A DNA stretch of 64,000 nucleotides. It comes from Paralithodes platypus (lineage: Eukaryota; Arthropoda; Malacostraca; Decapoda; Lithodidae). The notes beneath the pieces were generated by a model. That model saw only the letters and a program-made list of their open reading frames with translations, searched no databases and had not been told where the DNA came from. The position numbers and the translations under genes were made by a program. Shown one piece after another: positions 53,412 to 63,990 of the stretch. Within the stretch, counting starts at the first letter, position 1, and every line of letters starts with the position of its first letter. Where the stretch lies: contig CM064530.1 of the NCBI GenBank assembly GCA_032716605.1, positions 4,700,533 to 4,764,532 of the forward strand. Reading direction: 5' to 3'.

Positions 53412-54814
53412 CCGTCAACCGGGGCGAATTCGGCCGATCTTTGCGTATTTCCGTAGCATGGAGTCTTGTTTTTATCTCAATGTAAGATCTTAAGCATTGT
53501 ATGTGTAGCTGGATTGGCGGCACACCATGGCGGAAGGCGGACGCAAGTTATGAGGCTCCGGCATATGTTATGGGAATGGTCAATTAATTCACGGAATATC
53601 GAGTGCATACGGGGCTAGCAAGAAGAGGAAGGATTTAGTGAAGTGTTTGGAGGATATATTGGTGTGGTGGAGTGGTGATATATAGTGTAATAAGAGTGTG
53701 TAGTGACGGGACAGCGGTAGTGTTGTGAGTTGTTGAGTTTGTAAACAAACATGGCGGAGGGAATTTCGGGTGTGACGGAGGCGGAAGGAAGGTTACAACG
53801 TTTTCGGGGATTTAAGAGCACAGATAAGAAGTTAGAAGAGGTTAGGATTGTTGTGAAGGATTTGGAAAAGTGGATGAGTGATACGGAGAAATGGAAGGGG
53901 GATATTGGTGATAAAGTTAAGGCACTGTGTGTAATGTGTGGTGTGACAGGTGGGGAAGGGAATAGGCCTAGCGAAGGAAGTGAATGCAGGCCTATTTTGG
54001 CAGTTAATGAGAGCCTAGAGATGGTATTGAAAAGGGTAGATGAACTGGGAGCAGAGAATATGGCATTGAAGGAGCAGCTGAAGGAATACGAAGGACGTTT
54101 CACGGAAGTAAAGGAGTCGACTGCATGGATGGTGGTAGGTAAACAAAAAGTCAAGGATTTGGAGGATATTATGAAAGAGCAAAAGGAAGAAATGAATATG
54201 ACAAAAAAAAAATTTGAGAGTGCAGTTGTAGGGGTCATGAAGAACAAGGAGTGTGTCGTGAGGGAGGCCATGGACAGGGATAGGGGTGTAATCTTGTATG
54301 GAGATATAGAGACTCATATGAATGATAATGGAGTGAGAAAAGTGAGGGATATGGACAGTGAAGGAGGTCTTGAAAGGTGTGGATGAGGACGAATATGGAT
54401 GGGAAGGGCAGGTGGAGGAGGTCAGTAGGATAGGTAGATATAAAAGGGGAGAGATGAGACCTATAAGGGTACAGTTTAAAACTAGGGTAGTGGCGGAGAC
54501 TGTGACAAATTTTAGTTGGAGGCTAAATACAAATGATAAACTGAAACACAGTAGACACGGTAGACTTTCCTGCATCTACTCATCAACACGTGGGCCCAAG
54601 AAAGTTTGCCGATGTTACAATTTTTGTTTTCGGTTTTTAATTTGTAATCGGTACATATCGCATTATACATTAAAATTATTTAAGCAAGAAAGTTAGATAA
54701 AATAATTTCGAACAATTGAGTGAAAACAGATTTCTATTATGTTTATTCGTTATCTATTTATCAATTTAATTCACTTTTAATTGACGTAAGGTCCGAGTTC
54801 GCCCCAGTTGACGG
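53412..54814 (+). mobile_element. TA-flanked element with CCGTCAAC termini carrying an ORF1-like gene
   Basis: Left end CCGTCAACCGGGGCGAATTC and, on the minus strand, right end CCGTCAACTGGGGCGAACTC, flanked by TA at 53410-53411 and 54815-54816. It is 1403 bp. A 2-bp TA duplication suits Tc1/mariner-type elements. The interior holds a gene resembling LINE ORF1 rather than a transposase. It ends 95 bp upstream of the CenH3 tail exon acceptor. Confidence 0.75.
53751..54570 (+). pseudogene. Coiled-coil ORF1-like protein, one frameshift
   Basis: The ATG at 53751 opens a 211-residue frame rich in charged heptads (LEEVRIVVKDLEKWMSDTEK, MVLKRVDELGAENMALKEQL, KVKDLEDIMKEQKEEMNMTK), a predicted long coiled coil. 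The end reads VILYGDIETHMNDNGVRKV. A frame change near 54355 leads to VLKGVDEDEYGWEGQVEEVS, RIGRYKRGEMRPIRVQFKT and VAETVTNFSWRLNTNDKLK. The pattern VxxxGxxE, then RIGR...RPIxVxF, is that of the RRM plus C-terminal domain of L1-type LINE ORF1 proteins. It is therefore likely a retrotransposon ORF1, possibly captured by or inserted in the TA-flanked element. No ORF2 follows. Confidence 0.65.
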
Positions 54815-54871
54815 TACATCCTTACAATTCAAAACTTACTTTGATTATAGCTCACATGAATAAATTATATA

Positions 54872-55087
54872 CAGTACGGTCGCGCTAATAAGTCATGTCC
54901 CAGCTGTCATTACGTTTGGCTTGCTCTGTGCTGTAATAATGTCTGTCAGATGTTGAATAGGGTGGGTATGTGTAGGATCATGTTTGTATATCTCACTAAA
55001 ATAGAAGAAATCCTGTGTAAATATTGCTGATACCAATTATTGATCAAAACATACTTTATGCCGAGACATAATTTATTAGCGCGACTG
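54872..55087. mobile_element. TA-flanked MITE (216 bp, CGCGCTAATAA ends)
   Basis: TA at 54870-54871 and 55088-55089. Ends CAGTACGGTCGCGCTAATAA and, on the minus strand, CAGTCGCGCTAATAAATTAT. A sister copy is at 28762-28971. TA duplication and CAGT start suit a Tc1/mariner/pogo-type MITE. Confidence 0.85.
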
Positions 55088-55261
55088 TACATTACAATTA
55101 AACAGAAGATTGGCACTTTATTCAATACCTTTCAAAGTTACTTTTATACTGTAGTCTATAATATTAAAATGTATGTATTACCGTATGTAACAAGAATAGA
55201 CAAATGCATTAATTATAGAACTATATAAATTTATGAGATCAATATTTAAATACATACCTGT

Positions 55262-55322
55262 ATAATAATCTATTTTTATTAATTTCACCACACCTCCATT
55301 GAAATTAATGAAAGCATAACCA
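55262..55322 (-). mobile_element. tRNA-SINE tail fragment
   Basis: On the minus strand: GCTTTCATTAATTTCAATGG, AGGTGTGGTGAAATTAATAA. Only the 3' body of the first tail type remains. Confidence 0.65.
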
Positions 55323-55329
55323 CAAATAG

Positions 55330-56435
55330 AAACCTAGAACCTGATCTCCACCCCTACCTTTAGTAAATTCATAGTTTGTGATTGCTTTTTGAACATACCG
55401 GTACTGTCTACACCTGGTGACCAAAAATATCCACCTCCCTTATCGCATATGGAAAATAAGGACCTCCAAAGAATGACCCTTCACCACATTAAGTCCTTCC
55501 TGAAGCTTTTCCAGAAAGTGGTGATAGAAGTCTCTTGTACTGTACTGTTCCGAGAGAGGCTTCACTTCCAACAGTTGACGATCTTGCGGACAAGTTACCT
55601 AGCAAACCCCATATTTTATTATTGGGTGAGAGTTGTGTTAGTGGGCGTATTGTAGTGTTTACGTAAGTCGTACGCTCGCAGTTTCGCTCACGACTAATTT
55701 GACTTTACGAAAATAGGGTTAAACACTGAAATGAGTACTCGGTAATTTTCTTCCGTAAATGAGTACCCCCAACTTCAGCTGGGTAGTATTCTTTCTTTCT
55801 TCTTCGGTTTGTTTACACATGCCAGCCAGACTCACTCATTCACACTCTCCACTTTAAAGGTAAAATATATCATTTAAGCATTTCCATAAGTGTTACTAGT
55901 TATAAAGTGAATATGTGTGCGCGACAGAACAAGATTCGCCGGTGCAGACAAGGTCTAAAACTTTCTAAATATAGATCAAATTATATTACCTTGTCTCAAG
56001 ATGGATGTCAGAACCGAACTAGCAGCTCAAGACTAGCATGTGTCCGATTCTTTGAGTTATCAAATACATCCTGTGGCAAACTATGGATTTTTATAAAAAT
56101 GTACTCTATTTTTGCGGCGCATCGATGAAAGTGCCATTGTTTAGGCAAAGCCATGGAGCAGTGTCACGATGTCTAGGTGATTTTTAGTAGTTATCTTGGG
56201 AAATAATGGCTATAAATCGCTCAAATTCTATTAATTGTATACTAATTGTGTAATAAATATGAGATATTTATTTATTGGCATGCTCTTATGTACAGTAGAT
56301 TGACCATTTAAGCTAGTAGTGTTGGTATATAATCGAAGAATAGAGGCCTGTAAGGGGGTGTTCAGTCACTGTTCATAGGACCACCAGTCTCTCGCTCAGT
56401 GATTAGAAATGGTGGCCTTTCGGTCTCGTTATATT
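55330..56435. other. Unassigned DNA
   Basis: Small open frames (for example 55389-55655 and 55907-56128) show no domain I recognise; a host exon here cannot be excluded. Confidence 0.4.
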
Positions 56436-56439
56436 ACGA

Positions 56440-57030
56440 CTGGAGTACTGCTCTCAGCTCTGGTCTCCCCAAAAAGTAGGAGAAATAACAGAAATTGAAG
56501 CCACCCAGAGGACATTCACCAGTAAAATCCATGGTTTTCAACACTTTAACTACTGGGAGAGACTCAAGGAGCTGCAGCTGTACTCACTTCAAAGACGTAG
56601 GGAGAGATACATCATCATCTACGTCTGGAAGATTTTGGAAAAAAAGGTACCAAATCCAAACATCCAAGAGACTCAACACCAAAGGCGAGGGAGGCTGTGC
56701 TATGTGAGGACTACACCGGGATCAACACAAAAAATCAAATCCCTGATCCATCACAGCTTCACATACAATGGAACCAGACTGTTCAACTGTATACCAGCCC
56801 CTCTCAGGAACATGACCGGGGTGTCTCCAGACACCTTCAAGAAACACTTGGACATGTGGCTGGCCAAAATACCGGACCGGCCACCAACACCAGGATACCC
56901 CAGCACCAACTCCAACCGACTTCTGGAATGGAGAGTGGAAGAAAGGGAGCTGCCTGGTCGCAGTGGAGCCCCAGCTCAACTGTGTCACTAACGGACGGAA
57001 TACAACAAAGTGTAACAAAGTGTAAAGTGT
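56440..57030 (+). pseudogene. LINE RT C-terminal fragment (WERL/RRRERY family)
   Basis: The reading is open from about 56440 to the stop at 56989-56991: ATQRTFTSKIHGFQHFNYWE, RLKELQLYSLQRRRERYIII, YVWKILEKKVPN, then GTRLFNCIPAPLRNMTGVSP and DTFKKHLDMWLAKIPDRPPT. It is the same family as the antisense fragment at 10665-11137, but with different surface residues. After the stop a repetitive tail TACAACAAAGTGTAACAAAG runs into the foldback element at 57034. Confidence 0.78.
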
Positions 57031-58888
57031 AAGTGTTGATTATACGAAGGTGAAAGAAAAGCCGATAAAGTCTACGGTGTTTACTCTGCAATCTTCAGCT
57101 TTGATTGTACATTGATAACGGGGAAAGTACCGTATTGACAACCTTGTTACAAAAATTAAATTTCAGTACCATACTTTTATATTAAGTTTTGCCGAGGGTT
57201 TAACAAATTTTCATATGATCTTTAGAGCTATCGATAACTGGAAGTACCGTATTGACAACCTTGTTACGAAAGACATTTTAGTAGCCCTACCATACATTTT
57301 TATTAGGTTTTGCCGAGGGTTAAAACAAATTTTCTTATGATCTTTAGAGCATAGGCTAGATTCAATATTTAGGATATCTTCAAATATATCAACAAAATTT
57401 GTGGTATTAAAATAACATTGAACCGTATTAGGCTAACTAGTAAAAAGGCTGTCCGGGGTCTCTTCAATTTTTACCCCTATTTTCCCTAATAAATTGTTTC
57501 TCATAACGCTGCACTAGTGTCGTTGAAAATAACGGTGTTTACTAGCCTATACCCCTTTGAAAGGACTGTAGGACATTAGCCGAACCTAACCTATCCTAGT
57601 ATTATGGGTGGGGGCTGCCACCCCCGCTATTTGAAATCTTTGACAGATTTTTGGTATTTTTCTGTGAAAAGGGTATTTTTTTGGAATTATTCTATAATTG
57701 CACCTAGGCTATACAAGCTAAACAAATTAATAAAAATTGTATTTAACAGGAAGGTACATACGACGAGGTAAGTGATGAGGTAGGCCTATAGGTGGCAATA
57801 TGCGGAAATGGATTAGCCTATAAGGGCATTCCGCGCCCTCTGACCATACGAAAATCTATGGTTACTCACTCCACCCCAACTGGATTTCTACCGTTTTACC
57901 CAACCAGCGGGGGTGTGGACCCCGCCCATAGGCCTAATACTAGGATAGGTTAGGTAAGGTTGTTAGGTTAGGCGGACAAACTGGATTTTAGGTCACGTAT
58001 GGGATATAATGTTCTAAATGTATACTATAGCTTTGTCATAGAGTATTAGTCACCACAATATATGTCTTTACCGCTGCATATTAAATTATTTTTCCTTAGA
58101 CTTTGTGGGTTAAATAAGGGTGATGGCAGCCATCTTGGATCAGCTGAGAACTAATATTTTAATTTTGTTTACCGTAGTTTTAGTATTTTGTCATATTCTA
58201 TATCAATACCAACCCTGCGGGGGTTTGGGGGCGGCAGCCCCCAGGTTAGGGTAGGCCTAATGACAAAATATGGTTTTAGGGGGCATGTTTTAATATTGCA
58301 AAATAATTGGTAAATATGAATTTCCAGAAGGAACAACACCTTAAAACACACTAGGCCTAATCAATGAAGAACCTGATGAGAAAAAGGATTATAATACAAA
58401 AAACACATACGTGACCTAAAATCCAATTTGACCGGTTAGGCTATTGTTTCTCTGAAACATTGTAAAATCTGTCACATCTAGATTGATAGACTTTTGTCAG
58501 AGGGGGCGGAATGCCCTTATAATCCATTTCCGCATATTTTCACCTAGGCTACACCACATCACATACCTCGTCGTACCTTCCTGTTAAATACAATAATAAT
58601 TTGTTTAGCGCATAGGCCTATAGGCTAGGTGCAATTATAGAAATTTACAATTTTGTCAATTTGTCAATAACGAAAATCCTACAGGAGGACTAGGCTATGG
58701 AGAAAAATATGGCGAATCTGTTGGTGCCTATTTTCCCTAATAAATTGTTTCGGTTTAATGTTATTTTAATACCACAAATTTGGTTGATATATTTGAAGAT
58801 AAATATTGAATCTATATGCTCTAAAGATCATAAGAAAATTTGTTTTAACCCTCGGCAAAACTTAATAAAAAGTAGGCTATGGTACTAA

Positions 58889-59127
58889 AATGTCTTTCGT
58901 AACAAGGTTGTCAATACGGTACTTTCAGTCATCGATAGCTCTAAAGATCATATGAAAATGTGTTAAACCCTCGGAAAAACCTAATATAAAAGTATGGTAC
59001 TAAAATTTAATTTTCGTAACAAGGTTGTCAATACGGTACTTTCAGTCATCGATAGCTCTAAAGATCATATGAAAATGTGTTAAACCCTCGGAAAAACCTA
59101 ATATAAAAGTATGGTACTAAAATTTAA
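58889..59127. repeat. Near-perfect tandem repeat, about 121 bp x 2
   Basis: TTTCGTAACAAGGTTGTCAA, TCGATAGCTCTAAAGATCAT and AATATAAAAGTATGGTACTA recur with the same spacing in two consecutive units. Older, inverted copies are in the left arm (57130-57360). The two right-arm units look more alike than left-arm ones, suggesting recent duplication. Confidence 0.8.
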
Positions 59128-59478
59128 GGTAAAATTCTAGTTTCACGTACACAGCGACAAAAGGGAGGCGCGGTTGTAAAGGCATAGCTTCCCGACCAAC
59201 TATGAAGATCAGGGAAATTGCTGGGTAAAAGACGTAATATAATGATAATAAACTACATTAACGACATTAGCCTAACCTAACCTAACCTAGTATTATGTAA
59301 TAGCTATGGTGCCGCATATGGGGAGACTTTTTTTTTTTTTTTTTACAGTAGGTATAATTCCTTATAATGCATTTCTGCCACTTTGGACATATATAGGAAT
59401 TAAGTATGGTATATGACAACTCTAAAGTAGCCATAGAAATTGATGAGTATGCTGTGAAAGCGAAACTAGAATTAAACC
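59128..59478. mobile_element. hAT-like MITE (351 bp, 8-bp TSD)
   Basis: It is flanked by AAATTTAA at 59120-59127 and 59479-59486. Ends GGTAAAATTCTAGTTTCAC and, on the minus strand, GGTTTAATTCTAGTTTCGC. The flanks rejoin to ACTAAAATTTAATTTTCGTA, which is exactly the sequence of the neighbouring tandem unit. An 8-bp duplication fits hAT. The interior includes a CCTAACCTAACCTAGTATTA tract and poly-T. A copy of its interior is at 62395-62621. Confidence 0.85.
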
Positions 59479-60109
59479 AAATTTAATTTTCGTAACAAGG
59501 TTGTCAATACGGTACTTTCCCGTTATCAATGTACAATCAAGCTGAAGATTGCAGAGTAAACACCGTAGACTTCATCGACTTTCTTTCACCTATAATCGAC
59601 AGCCATTTTGTTTTTTGTTTTTTAGGCCCTATTAAGGGATTAGTAGGGCCTACTCAACCAGCAGGGGTGCCAGCCCCCACCCATAATACTAGGTTAGGTT
59701 AGGTAAGGTTGTTAGGTTAGGCTAATGTCTTTTCAAATCACTATCGGGGAGCATGTCTCAACATCGATCGATAGGCCTAATGGGGAAAATAGGTTTTCCC
59801 GAGATTTCTAATTAATTACAAACACTATAGGCCTATATTGATGCAAATTACCAATTTTGTTTATAAAAAAACACTGAAAATTTGTGGTATTAAAATAACA
59901 TTTTTCCATTGTTTCTAATAGGCTAAGGCGGATGTAGTGTCCTTGAAGATTATCGAGATAAATCTACAGTTATACTACCCCTATTTTGTCGCTATTCTGT
60001 TGGTACTAAAGGGTTAATATTATTAGTAGTAGACTTAGTATGGTTTGATGATGCGCGGAAATGTATATTTGACTTGTAATAGCCTAGATACATTGAAGTA
60101 TTACAAACC

Positions 60110-60205
60110 TTCGCGAACCCATAAACAGGGAACGTGAGCTGGGTTTAGACCATCGCGCACCCATACACAGGGAACGTGAGCTGGGTTTAGACCGGTCGCG
60201 AGGCA
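60110..60205. repeat. Tandem duplication, about 45 bp x 2
   Basis: ACAGGGAACGTGAGCTGGGT with TTAGACC occurs at 60126 and 60168, each preceded by a CGCGnACCCATA motif. Confidence 0.8.
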
Positions 60206-60239
60206 GGTTAGTTTTCGGTTAGGTTAGGCTAATAATAAA

Positions 60240-61810
60240 AATACTAAAATGCGGCGGTCCTCAGTATTAAACAACACTGTATATCAAATAAAAAATAAAA
60301 AACAACAACAAATTACCTGAAAAACTCTTATCTGGTTGGTGATAATTTTTTATCAAAATACGTTTGTTTCCAGTTTCCGCGTCTGCTGAACCATCCAAAA
60401 ACACGCTAAAAGGCGTGTTTTGAAGGGGGGAGGTGGTGGGGGGGAAGGGGTAGCATAACTGTAGATTTACCATTATCGATACATTTAGCCTAATCTACAA
60501 TCCGAACATAAATTAATCATATTAAACGCCTTGGATTTCATGAATGCTGGGTTTGCCTGCCCCACGGGAAGACCAACGGACGGCGCATCTTCCAGTTCAA
60601 ACACTTGCCACCAAAACACCCTTATATCTCCCATAAACACAAACTACACATGTCAAAACTACTTGCATCTTCTTATCAAACCATCAACACTGCACAGATA
60701 CTAACCCTGTTTGTACTTTCCGCGTCATCTTGAATTATTTGAACTTTTCTGTGCGCAGCAACAACGTAAATCCCCTCTTCTCGGCGTTCATTCAAAGAAT
60801 GTTGGCATTGTTGGAAATTTGGCGGGCCACGGCGCGCAGGAGCAAGCTCAGCAGTTCAGTTTCTATGGAGCTCGTCCTGGAATCTTTACGACTCTGAACC
60901 TCACGATTCTATACAGGACTGGCCATTTGTATCGGCACTAGCTCAGAGAAGAATGTTGAGAGGGGAGAAGGGGTGTTGGAGAGAGAGGAAGCTGTTGGAG
61001 TGGCCAGGCCAACCTCTGTTCTCAAAAATAGCTAGATACTAAATAATTGGCGATAATCGCTAGAATAATGCTAAATTATCTAGATTATCACTCAAATCTC
61101 ATGAAAACTGCTTGAATTAATGTCGCTACATATATAAATTTGCTGCTAGATCGAAGTAAATTCATATTTGTTTTTACCAACCTCTAGATCTAGCGGGGAA
61201 GTAGCTAGATTGGCATCAATGGGGGGTGGGGTTAGTGGGAGATAGGGACGGGGGAGAGGGGGCATTGCCACCATAGAGTAAGAATCAAAGATTGTGTATA
61301 GGAGATAGGAGTCTTCCTATGCTTTCTATTAATAAAAAGGTGCCTCTAAACGTTGCCAGTTACCCTTTTTCGACATTTATTTTTCAGCGCCATCTATTGC
61401 AGGGTTCCAGAACTACTCAATGTGAATAAATCTACGGATGTACCCTCCATTCTGTTTTTGTTTTTAATTATATGTACCGGTACACTACTTCTCTCTCTCT
61501 CCATCTCTATGTATATATATATATATACAGTATACTGTATATACGATATATATATATATATATATATTATTTATGTTTGACCAAAGTTTGAGTGTGGCTG
61601 TGTACTTCCAAGTTAGTAACTTATATTACAATGTAAATACTTGTCTTCAATTGAGATTAGTTTTTCATATAGGCTACATTCATTGTTAATAAATTTACAG
61701 TCAATATCAAATAATCATCAACAGCCTTCATGATCCATTGCAAACCATATCCTTATTCTCAAGGTCAACCACAGCCTCCTTACATCATCACGGAGGCTTG
61801 GTAAGCTATG
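60240..61810. other. Unassigned DNA with simple repeats
   Basis: Contains a G-rich run near 60425-60450, a purine-rich stretch near 61210-61265 and the TA microsatellite. CGCCATCTATTGCAGGGTTC at 61388 recurs at 62276, a short repeat of unknown type. Confidence 0.4.
61511..61567. repeat. (TA)n-rich microsatellite
   Basis: Runs of TATATATATA interrupted by CAGTATACTG, itself a short palindrome. Confidence 0.85.
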
Positions 61811-61817
61811 TAATTAA

Positions 61818-62022
61818 CCCCTTCTATACCGACGACGTCTTTTGATTTTTATTCTGGCTCCTACTAATCGATTGTATTCACTTTAGGAAGGATCTTTAGC
61901 AATTATAAGGCTTCGAACTATCTCAATCAACCCTTTTAACTACCACAGATCCTTTCTAAGCTGTATAAAATCGTCTACATATTGCTAGAATAAAATAACA
62001 TACGACGACGGTACAGAAGGGG
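61818..62022. mobile_element. Intact TTAA palindromic MITE (205 bp)
   Basis: TTAA at 61814-61817 and 62023-62026, with ends CCCCTTCTATACCGACGACG and, on the minus strand, CCCCTTCTGTACCGTCGTCG. Most of the element can fold on itself (AGGATCT and AGATCCT around the centre). Relatives: 45757-46256, 4488-4667, and partial copies near 3672-3770 and 43985-44194. Confidence 0.9.
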
Positions 62023-62394
62023 TTAATGGAGTATTGTTCACATTAAATCAGTGTAGGCAATACTTTGGAGTGCTTTTGCATATCAGTGTACTCTTAAATC
62101 ATTGTATTCATAATGACTATAGCTGATATGGTGATAGCAAACAAGTTACATGAGTTTCTATAGACTCTACACGAGACACGTGTAGACCATTGCAGCAAGG
62201 GAGAGGAACTGTAGGAACTGTCAATAAACAGACGACAGAAGTATTTTCCCGCGATAGGGAGGAGCTATGCGCTACCGCCATCTATTGCAGGGTTCCAGCC
62301 AAATCTGTAAATAATGGCCAACTACTATTAACACGGCTAATTTTCCAAGTAACACCTCTTAGGTATTCTTACTCTATGGTAAGAATACCTAAGA

Positions 62395-62621
62395 GCGGTG
62401 ATAATAAACTACATTAACGACATTAGCTTAACCTAACAACCTTACCTAACCTAACCTAGTATTATGTAATAGCTATGGTTCCGCATATGGGGAGAAAATA
62501 TTTTTTTTTTTGCCAGTAGCTATAATTCCTTATAATGCATTTCCGCCGCTTTGGACATATATAGGAATTAAGTATGGTATATGACAACTCTAAAGTAGCC
62601 ATAGAAATTGATGAGTATGCT
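62395..62621. mobile_element. hAT-like MITE, partial copy
   Basis: It shares GATAATAAACTACATTAACG, TAATAGCTATGGTTCCGCAT, TTGGACATATATAGGAATTA and AAATTGATGAGTATGCT with 59128-59478, but both terminal repeats are missing. It ends where the RTE-like LINE begins at 62622. Confidence 0.75.
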
Positions 62622-63990
62622 ATACAAATTTGAAACAAAGAGTGAAGAGGGCGATACAAGACGCTAAAAGGAAGACAGATGAGGCATATGGGAGAAAGAT
62701 TAGTGAACAGTTTCTGAATGACAGGAAAGCATACTACAGAGCTGTGAAAGAAGACCGAGTGTCTCAGGTGGTAGGATGAGGGACATGAATGGGGAAGTTT
62801 AATCCAGTTGTTACAAACATTTTATGAATGGAGGATGCCTTTAGGCACATGGACCTTTTTGTTTTATCTGTGTTTTTCCTTCCTCCGTTCATCGTCTCTT
62901 TAAAAAAAAAAATGGTAGAGGGATGATGGTGTGGTGAAAGTATGGAAAGATCATTTTAGTAGCTTAGCTGTAAAGAGTAGGGGGAAGACAAAGATCTCAT
63001 CCATAGGAATGGAGAGAGGTAGAATAAACAGGGTAGTTGAAAGGCAGAGAAGTAAAAGAAGCAATCAATAGACTTAAAATGGGCAAAGCTGCTGGAGTAG
63101 ATAACATCCCAGGTGAAATGCTGAGATATGGAGAAGAAGCTGTTGACATAATGCATAGGTTATGTAAATTAGCATGGGAAAAGGAAAGTGTACCAGAGGA
63201 CTGGAGGAAAGCAGTGATAGTACCCTTGTACAAAGGGAAGGGTAGTAAAGAAGAGGGTAAGAATTATAGGGGAATTAGCTTGCTTAGCATACCTGGAAAG
63301 GTACACGCAAGAGTAGTAACACAGAGGCTACAGAAGATAACGGATGACAAAATAGGCGAGGAACAGGGAGGTTTCAGAAAGGGCAGGGGCTGCGTTGACC
63401 AGATAGCCTCAATGCGATTGTTGGTAGAGAAGTATCTGGCCAAAAACAGAAAACTCTATGCAGCATTCATGGATTTGGAAAAAGCCTACGACAAAGTAGA
63501 CTGGGAGGGCCTGTGGGATGTGTTAACAGTATATGGTGTGGGAGGAAAGTTGCTAATGGCAGTAAAATCTTTTTATAGGAATGCAATGGCAAATGTGAAG
63601 GTAGGGGATAAGTTAAGTGAAAGTTTTGAGGTCAATGTAGGTGTAAGACAGGGATGTGTCATGTCAGCTTGGTTGTTCAATATATACATGGATGGAGTGA
63701 TTAGGGAATGTAGGGCTGTATCAATGGGTGTGGGAGCTAGACTGGAATCAGAGGGAAGAACATGGAAGATTTTAACATGCCTATAAGCGGACGATGCAGT
63801 CCTGTTGGCGGAAAATGCTGAAGAACTTCAGAGAGTGGTCACTGACTTTGACAGGGTATGTGAAAAGAGAAAGTTAAAGGTCAATGTAGGGAAATGTAAG
63901 GTAATGGTGTTTGAGAGAAGAATGCATGAAACTATAGATTTTAAGGAACAATATAGAATCAAGAAGAACACAAGAAAAGTTGTAAAATAA
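62622..63990 (+). mobile_element. RTE-like LINE, second subfamily, runs to the window end region
   Basis: The coding part begins near 62625 with AIQDAKRKTDEAYGRKISEQ and continues with frame changes to the RT at 63037. The subfamily is related to but distinct from 31659-33792. Its 5' side abuts a copy of the hAT-like MITE interior. The 3' end is not reached as a recognisable tail before 64000; the last 70 bases are A-rich. Confidence 0.75.
63037..63990 (+). pseudogene. RTE-like reverse transcriptase with in-frame stop
   Basis: RT motifs in order: INRLKMGKAAGVDNIPGEML, WRKAVIVPLYKGKG, NYRGISLLSIPGKV, EEQGGFRKGRGCVDQIA, AAFMDLEKAYDKVDWEGLW (first catalytic Asp), GVRQGCVMSAWLFNIYMDG. A TAA at 63784-63786 falls in frame directly before ADDAVLLAENAEEL, i.e. 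at the catalytic ADD box, and the reading then continues RVCEKRKLKVNVGKCKVMVF. After about 63920 similarity to the RTE protein is lost (HETIDFKEQYRIKKN). It is a dead copy. Confidence 0.8.

Larger units (their letters stand above)
57034..59601. mobile_element. 2.57-kb foldback element with arms near 1 kb
   Basis: Termini TGTTGATTATA at 57034 and, on the minus strand, TGTCGATTATA ending at 59601. The arms pair over roughly 57034-58000 and 58400-59601: GGTGTTTACTCTGCAATCTT, GTACCGTATTGACAACCTTG, TTAACAGGAAGGTACATACG and GGTCACGTATG all recur as complements. Within each arm a unit of about 121 bp is repeated: two diverged copies on the left, two near-identical plus one partial on the right. The right arm is split by a hAT-like MITE. 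Long arms with internal tandem repeats recall Foldback-type elements. No transposase is visible. Confidence 0.8.

Noticed and set aside
58880..59130. CRISPR-like or other spaced repeat array
   Set aside because: Units are contiguous 121-bp tandem copies without unique spacers, within a foldback transposon of an animal genome.
60267..60480. Minus-strand ATG giving MVQQTRK near 60394 as the missing first exon of the histone gene
   Set aside because: It faintly resembles an H3 start, but no donor in the required phase follows; the only nearby GT leaves phase 0 where phase 2 is needed.
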